NCBI GenBank assembly: GCA_937893155.1
Contig: CALBGU010000178.1
Coordinates: 1 to 17,871, forward strand
Direction of reading: 5' to 3'
From: an uncultured Treponema sp.
GTDB taxonomy: Bacteria > Spirochaetota > Spirochaetia > Treponematales > Treponemataceae
DNA: 17,871 nucleotides
Within the stretch, counting starts at the first letter, position 1. The number at the start of each line of letters is the position of its first letter. The notes under the pieces were generated by a model. The model was not told the DNA's origin, searched no databases, and was given only the letters and a program-made list of their open reading frames with translations. Positions 15,031-17,871 of the stretch are shown here, piece after piece. The position numbers and the translations under genes were made by a program.

Positions 15031-16557
15031 TTACAGAGAATTTTTCATAAAATTGTCAAAATACACTTTGTCAACATTATTCACAACTTTTTTGCTCTCC
15101 AAAACCGCCGTCTGCAAAGCGTTCAAGTCGTAATTCACGCTTTCAGACTTATAGCTGTCGGTGTTCGCAACATTTTCATTTGTATTGATTTTTGTCAACT
15201 GAAGAACAACAATTTTATTGCCCATCACAATCGGCTCTGAAACTTCATTTTCTTTCATCGTAAAAGCTGTTTTCAAAAATGCCTCATTCGTAGAAGCCCC
15301 CGCCAAAGCTGAAACGCTAGACGGAAGATTTGTAAACAGAGAACTGTTTCCGTAATTGAGCGGGAATGCAGGAACTTCAGTTTTTACCAATTCAAACTTG
15401 TCGCACGCAGCATCGAACGGGGAATCCTCTTCCTCATCTTCTGAACCTCTTGCAATGGTTCTTGAAGCCTCTGTTACGAAGTTCTTTGCAATGTTCATAT
15501 AATAATCCTGCATATATGACGCTTCGTATGTTTTGATATAACTTGCAACGTCGTTGATATTTATGCTGCCTTCAAAGTCCATAGCAACGCTCTCTCCATC
15601 TCCGCGGAAAATAGAGAAACCATTTCTCATTTCGATAACATCGCTAAACTCGTTTTTCTTTAATGCCTTGATAGCGTTTTGTGCGTTCTTTGCAGTATCA
15701 TCGTCAGACGGCTTTACGATTGCATCAATCTGATATGAATACGTATTCGTTAACTTACCGTTATCTTCTCTGTAATATTTTGTTGCAGTATCAAGCGTTA
15801 AAGCATCTTCAAAAGTAATCTCATTTGCTTTGAGCTGCTTGAGTGCAGCTTCTGCATTTTCTTTTGTATCGAAAGAAAGCACAGATAAATCATATTTTGT
15901 GAATAAATCTGAATGTTCTTTTCCGAACTTTACAACCTCTTCGTTTGGCAAATCGCGAATATCAAATGAAACAAGGTTAAACGCTCTTGTTTCGTTTTCC
16001 ACATTTGCAAGAAAGTTCTTTTCGTTGTTCGAAATCTTCAAGCCATAAAGCGTATCATTTCCAACAGAATCAGACGAACCGAACAAATCTTCCATATAGC
16101 GAGAGCGGAAAAGGCTTTCCGAAATTTCTTTTCTCAGCGATGCTTTGTAAGAATCCGAAGCCTGTCGCCACAGTTTTTGTGAATATCCGTTTTCGTCGGA
16201 AAAATACGAAACCATAATTCTGTCTTCTGCAATTTCTGGTACTTTGTAGCCGGATTTTGCCACGGCATCTTCAACCATCATCGTGAAAACGGTCTGGTTG
16301 AATGCGTAGCGGAACGCGGTATAATATGTTCCTGCATTCGCAGATTTTCCATTATTTTCAACATATTGCGCAACTGTATCTGCAAAATACGTTCCCTGCT
16401 CGTAGCGAATCGGCTTTCCGTCATAAGAGCCGAATGCGGGGAGCTTTTTTCCAAACAGCGCAGTAAAGATTTCCGTTCCCACTCCAAAAACGATAAACGT
16501 AAACACCGACAAAATAAGAATAATAACTGAACCAATCCAGAGCAGCTTATTTTTCAT
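15031..16557 (-). CDS. PpiD/SurA-like membrane-anchored periplasmic chaperone
   Basis: The 508-residue protein starts with a signal anchor (residues 5-28, LLWIGSVIILILSVFTFIVFGVG), followed by a helical SurA_N-type chaperone domain (…FNQTVFTMMVEDAVAKSGYKVPE). A central region with KANEITFEDALTLD and KKNEFSDVIEMRNGFSIFRG resembles a parvulin rotamase domain, though I cannot confirm an active site. The C-terminal part repeats a SurA-like pattern (TMKENEVSEPIVMGNKIVVLQL). PpiD-type proteins sit in the inner membrane and help exported proteins fold at the Sec exit. AAGGAAG (complement of 16563-16569) and a strong promoter at 16591-16619 support the start. It heads a two-gene operon. Confidence 0.82.
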   Translation of the reverse strand: MKNKLLWIGSVIILILSVFTFIVFGVGTEIFTALFGKKLPAFGSYDGKPIRYEQGTYFADTVAQYVENNGKSANAGTYYTAFRYAFNQTVFTMMVEDAVAKSGYKVPEIAEDRIMVSYFSDENGYSQKLWRQASDSYKASLRKEISESLFRSRYMEDLFGSSDSVGNDTLYGLKISNNEKNFLANVENETRAFNLVSFDIRDLPNEEVVKFGKEHSDLFTKYDLSVLSFDTKENAEAALKQLKANEITFEDALTLDTATKYYREDNGKLTNTYSYQIDAIVKPSDDDTAKNAQNAIKALKKNEFSDVIEMRNGFSIFRGDGESVAMDFEGSININDVASYIKTYEASYMQDYYMNIAKNFVTEASRTIARGSEDEEEDSPFDAACDKFELVKTEVPAFPLNYGNSSLFTNLPSSVSALAGASTNEAFLKTAFTMKENEVSEPIVMGNKIVVLQLTKINTNENVANTDSYKSESVNYDLNALQTAVLESKKVVNNVDKVYFDNFMKNSL

Positions 16558-16590
16558 AAAATCTTCCTTAAAATGATAATACAGACGCTC

Positions 16591-16619
16591 ATTTTATCAT
16601 TCTGCACTTTTACTGTCAA
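16591..16619 (-). promoter_or_regulatory. Promoter of the PpiD-like/DUF115 operon
   Basis: On the minus strand TTGACA (16619-16614), exactly 17 bp, then TAAAAT (16596-16591). Transcription would begin near 16584, about 26 nt before the start codon. It is one of the two clearest sigma70 promoters in the window. Confidence 0.85.
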
Positions 16620-16663
16620 CGAGCGGAATCACATAAAAAATTTGAATTTTTTTCAAACAGCTC

Positions 16664-16693
16664 TTGACATACTGATTTTGTTTCTGATATAGT
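16664..16693 (+). promoter_or_regulatory. tRNA-Asp promoter
   Basis: TTGACA (16664-16669), 18 bp, TATAGT (16688-16693); start expected near 16700, just ahead of the tRNA at 16706. Confidence 0.85.
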
Positions 16694-16705
16694 ATTATTC
16701 ATCAC

Positions 16706-16780
16706 GGGGGCGTAGCGAAGCTGGTTTATCGCGCTGGCCTGTCACGCCGGAGATCGAGGGTTCGAGCCCCTTCGCTCCCG
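16706..16780 (+). tRNA. tRNA-Asp (anticodon GTC)
   Basis: The 75-nt gene folds as a full cloverleaf: acceptor GGGGGCG with CGCTCCC (one G-U), D arm GCGA/TCGC, anticodon arm CTGGC-CTGTCAC-GCCGG, and T arm GAGGG-TTCGAGC-CCCTT. The loop puts GTC at positions 34-36. Discriminator is G, as usual for tRNA-Asp. CCA is not encoded. Confidence 0.97.
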
Positions 16781-16786
16781 TCAAAA

Positions 16787-16812
16787 GCTCGCTCACAATG
16801 AGCGGGCTTTTC
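16787..16812 (+). terminator. Terminator after tRNA-Asp
   Basis: GCTCGCTCA (16787-16795) pairs with TGAGCGGGC (16799-16807) with one G-U, followed by TTTTC. It suggests the two tRNAs are not one simple transcription unit, or that tRNA-Pro relies on read-through. Confidence 0.75.
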
Positions 16813-16844
16813 TATTGAAAGCAAGTTTACTTGTTGTTTTTTTT

Positions 16845-16917
16845 CGGGCAATAGCGCAGCTGGTAGCGCGCTACGTTCGGGACGTAGAGGTCCCCGGTTC
16901 AAATCCGGGTTGCCCGA
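16845..16917 (+). tRNA. tRNA-Pro (anticodon CGG)
   Basis: The 73-nt gene has acceptor CGGGCAA with TTGCCCG, anticodon arm CTACG-TTCGGGA-CGTAG giving CGG at 34-36, and T arm CCCGG-TTCAAAT-CCGGG. Discriminator is A. CCA is not encoded. No clear promoter lies in the 32 bp after the preceding terminator. Confidence 0.97.
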
Positions 16918-16918
16918 C

Positions 16919-16953
16919 AAAAAAACAGTTCTATTCTTAGGGCTGTTTTTTTT
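16919..16953 (+). terminator. Terminator after tRNA-Pro
   Basis: AAAAAAACAG (16919-16928) pairs with CTGTTTTTTTT (16943-16953) around a 14-nt loop, starting 2 nt after the tRNA. Confidence 0.8.
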
Positions 16954-17127
16954 ATGCCCACAAATCTTGTCTTGTTTTTATCAAAAAGGATTTTCAGCTA
17001 TCAGAATTGCGATAAAGGCTTATAAAGCAACGTTTTATCTTTTTTTTGCCACGAACATAATTCCGCCATTCCATTTCAATCAACGCACTGGAAATGTATT
17101 TCTTTGATACCGCAAAAATGCAATCAG

Positions 17128-17157
17128 TTGAAAAAATAAGTATATCTGTGTTACTAT
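17128..17157 (+). promoter_or_regulatory. Candidate aroA promoter overlapping the first ATG
   Basis: TTGAAA (17128-17133), 18 bp, TACTAT (17152-17157). The -10 overlaps the ATG at 17156, so if it is used, translation must begin at the next ATG (17165). The stretch 16954-17127 before it shows nothing I can name. Confidence 0.5.
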
Positions 17158-17871
17158 GAAAAGTATGATTATCACAGCAAACAAATCTACTCTTTTTGGT
17201 CATATACGAGTGCATGGTTCAAAAAGCCACACGATTCGCGCTCTGCTTTTGGCGGCATTGGCAGAGGGCACATCAACGATAAAAAATCCGCTTGCGAGTG
17301 CGGACTGTATTTCTACCTTCAAGGCAATTCCGCTACTGGGCGCATCTGTGGACGGCTCCCCAAGCGAAAACAGCACGGAATGGATTGTGCACGGTGCAGG
17401 TTCACGCGCGCATTTACCTTCCGACGTGGTAAATGTGGGAGATTCTGGTTCGCTTTTGTATTTTATGAGTCCGATTGCCGCAACTTTTGCGGGGTGGACG
17501 GTATTCACGGGCGACGATTCTATCCGAAAGCGCCCGGTAACGCACGTCGTGGACGCTTTGAAGCAACTCGGCGCAGAGGCATATATCACGCGCCCTGATT
17601 CCGATAGCTGCCCGATGATTATCAAAGGTCCAATCAGCGCGGTGAACGAAGTTACCACCGACGGACGCTTATCGCAGTATGTAAGCGGTATGATGATGGC
17701 TGCAACACGGCTGGACGGCACGCTCCGCATTCATCTTACCGACCCAAAAGAAACGCCGTACCTCACAATGACGCGAAAATGGCTCGAGAGTCTCGGCGCA
17801 ATAGTGCGAATGAGCGATGATTTCAAAGAAATCGAGGTGGACGGCAATCGTTCCATTCCTCATTTTGAGCG
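17156..17871 (+). CDS. aroA: 3-phosphoshikimate 1-carboxyvinyltransferase (EPSP synthase), 3' end outside window
   Basis: AroA transfers enolpyruvate from PEP to shikimate-3-phosphate, the sixth step of the shikimate pathway. The frame stays open to the window end (238 full codons, about half the protein). Visible family marks: GSKSHTIRALLLAALAEG (shikimate-phosphate loop), then the GDSGSLLYFMSPIAA equivalent of the GNSG loop, IRKRPVTHVVDALKQLGAEA (equivalent of the RPM…L..LGA segment), and GRLSQYVSGMMMAA. The start is either ATG 17156 or ATG 17165 (MIITANKSTLFG); neither has a ribosome site and the promoter position favours 17165. Confidence 0.9.
   Translation, partial: MKSMIITANKSTLFGHIRVHGSKSHTIRALLLAALAEGTSTIKNPLASADCISTFKAIPLLGASVDGSPSENSTEWIVHGAGSRAHLPSDVVNVGDSGSLLYFMSPIAATFAGWTVFTGDDSIRKRPVTHVVDALKQLGAEAYITRPDSDSCPMIIKGPISAVNEVTTDGRLSQYVSGMMMAATRLDGTLRIHLTDPKETPYLTMTRKWLESLGAIVRMSDDFKEIEVDGNRSIPHFE

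Noticed and set aside
16651..16660. TTTGAA/TTCAAA around 16641-16657 as a terminator
   Set aside because: It is short and A/T only, and it lies upstream of, not after, the genes on both strands.

Overview
The window looks like part of a host-associated or rumen-type Treponema (spirochaete) chromosome. This is an inference from gene content and the style of the proteins, not from a marker gene. It runs from a complete set of type I-C CRISPR-Cas genes into ordinary housekeeping genes, and both ends cut through genes (cas3 on the left, aroA on the right).

Positions 1-7816 (+ strand) hold cas3, cas5c, cas8c, cas7, cas4, cas1 and cas2 in the canonical I-C order. From cas5 to cas2 the genes overlap or nearly touch, as one operon. 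cas3 is separated from cas5 by 206 bp of non-coding, AT-rich DNA. That gap is the most interesting part of the window. It holds one shortened, solitary I-C-like CRISPR repeat (2325-2349) ending in a perfect-length 11-nt handle. The bases right after the handle match, 17 of 18, a site at 2407-2424. The site is preceded by TTC, the usual I-C PAM; the only mismatch is at spacer position 6, which type I effectors ignore; and it lies just upstream of a TTGACA box that begins the likely cas5 promoter. This is the layout expected of a crRNA-like RNA that guides the Cascade complex to repress its own operon (the CreR/CreA class of Cas-regulating RNAs). No CRISPR array is visible in the window.

Positions 7817-8169 hold no gene. 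They contain a nested inverted-repeat element and a short tandem array of ACACGTGT palindromes. argS follows (8170-9984) with its own promoter and terminator, then a membrane-anchored GH18-type glycosidase (10225-11388), then a tight cluster of ybaK, a lipoprotein gene and a YfcE-like phosphodiesterase gene (11480-13368).

Positions 13372-16557 (- strand) carry two abutting genes: a PpiD/SurA-like membrane chaperone and, downstream, a DUF115/MptE-like (Maf-related) protein. They converge on the phosphodiesterase gene with only 3 bp between stop codons. From 16664 the + strand resumes with tRNA-Asp(GTC), tRNA-Pro(CGG), each followed by a terminator, and the start of aroA.
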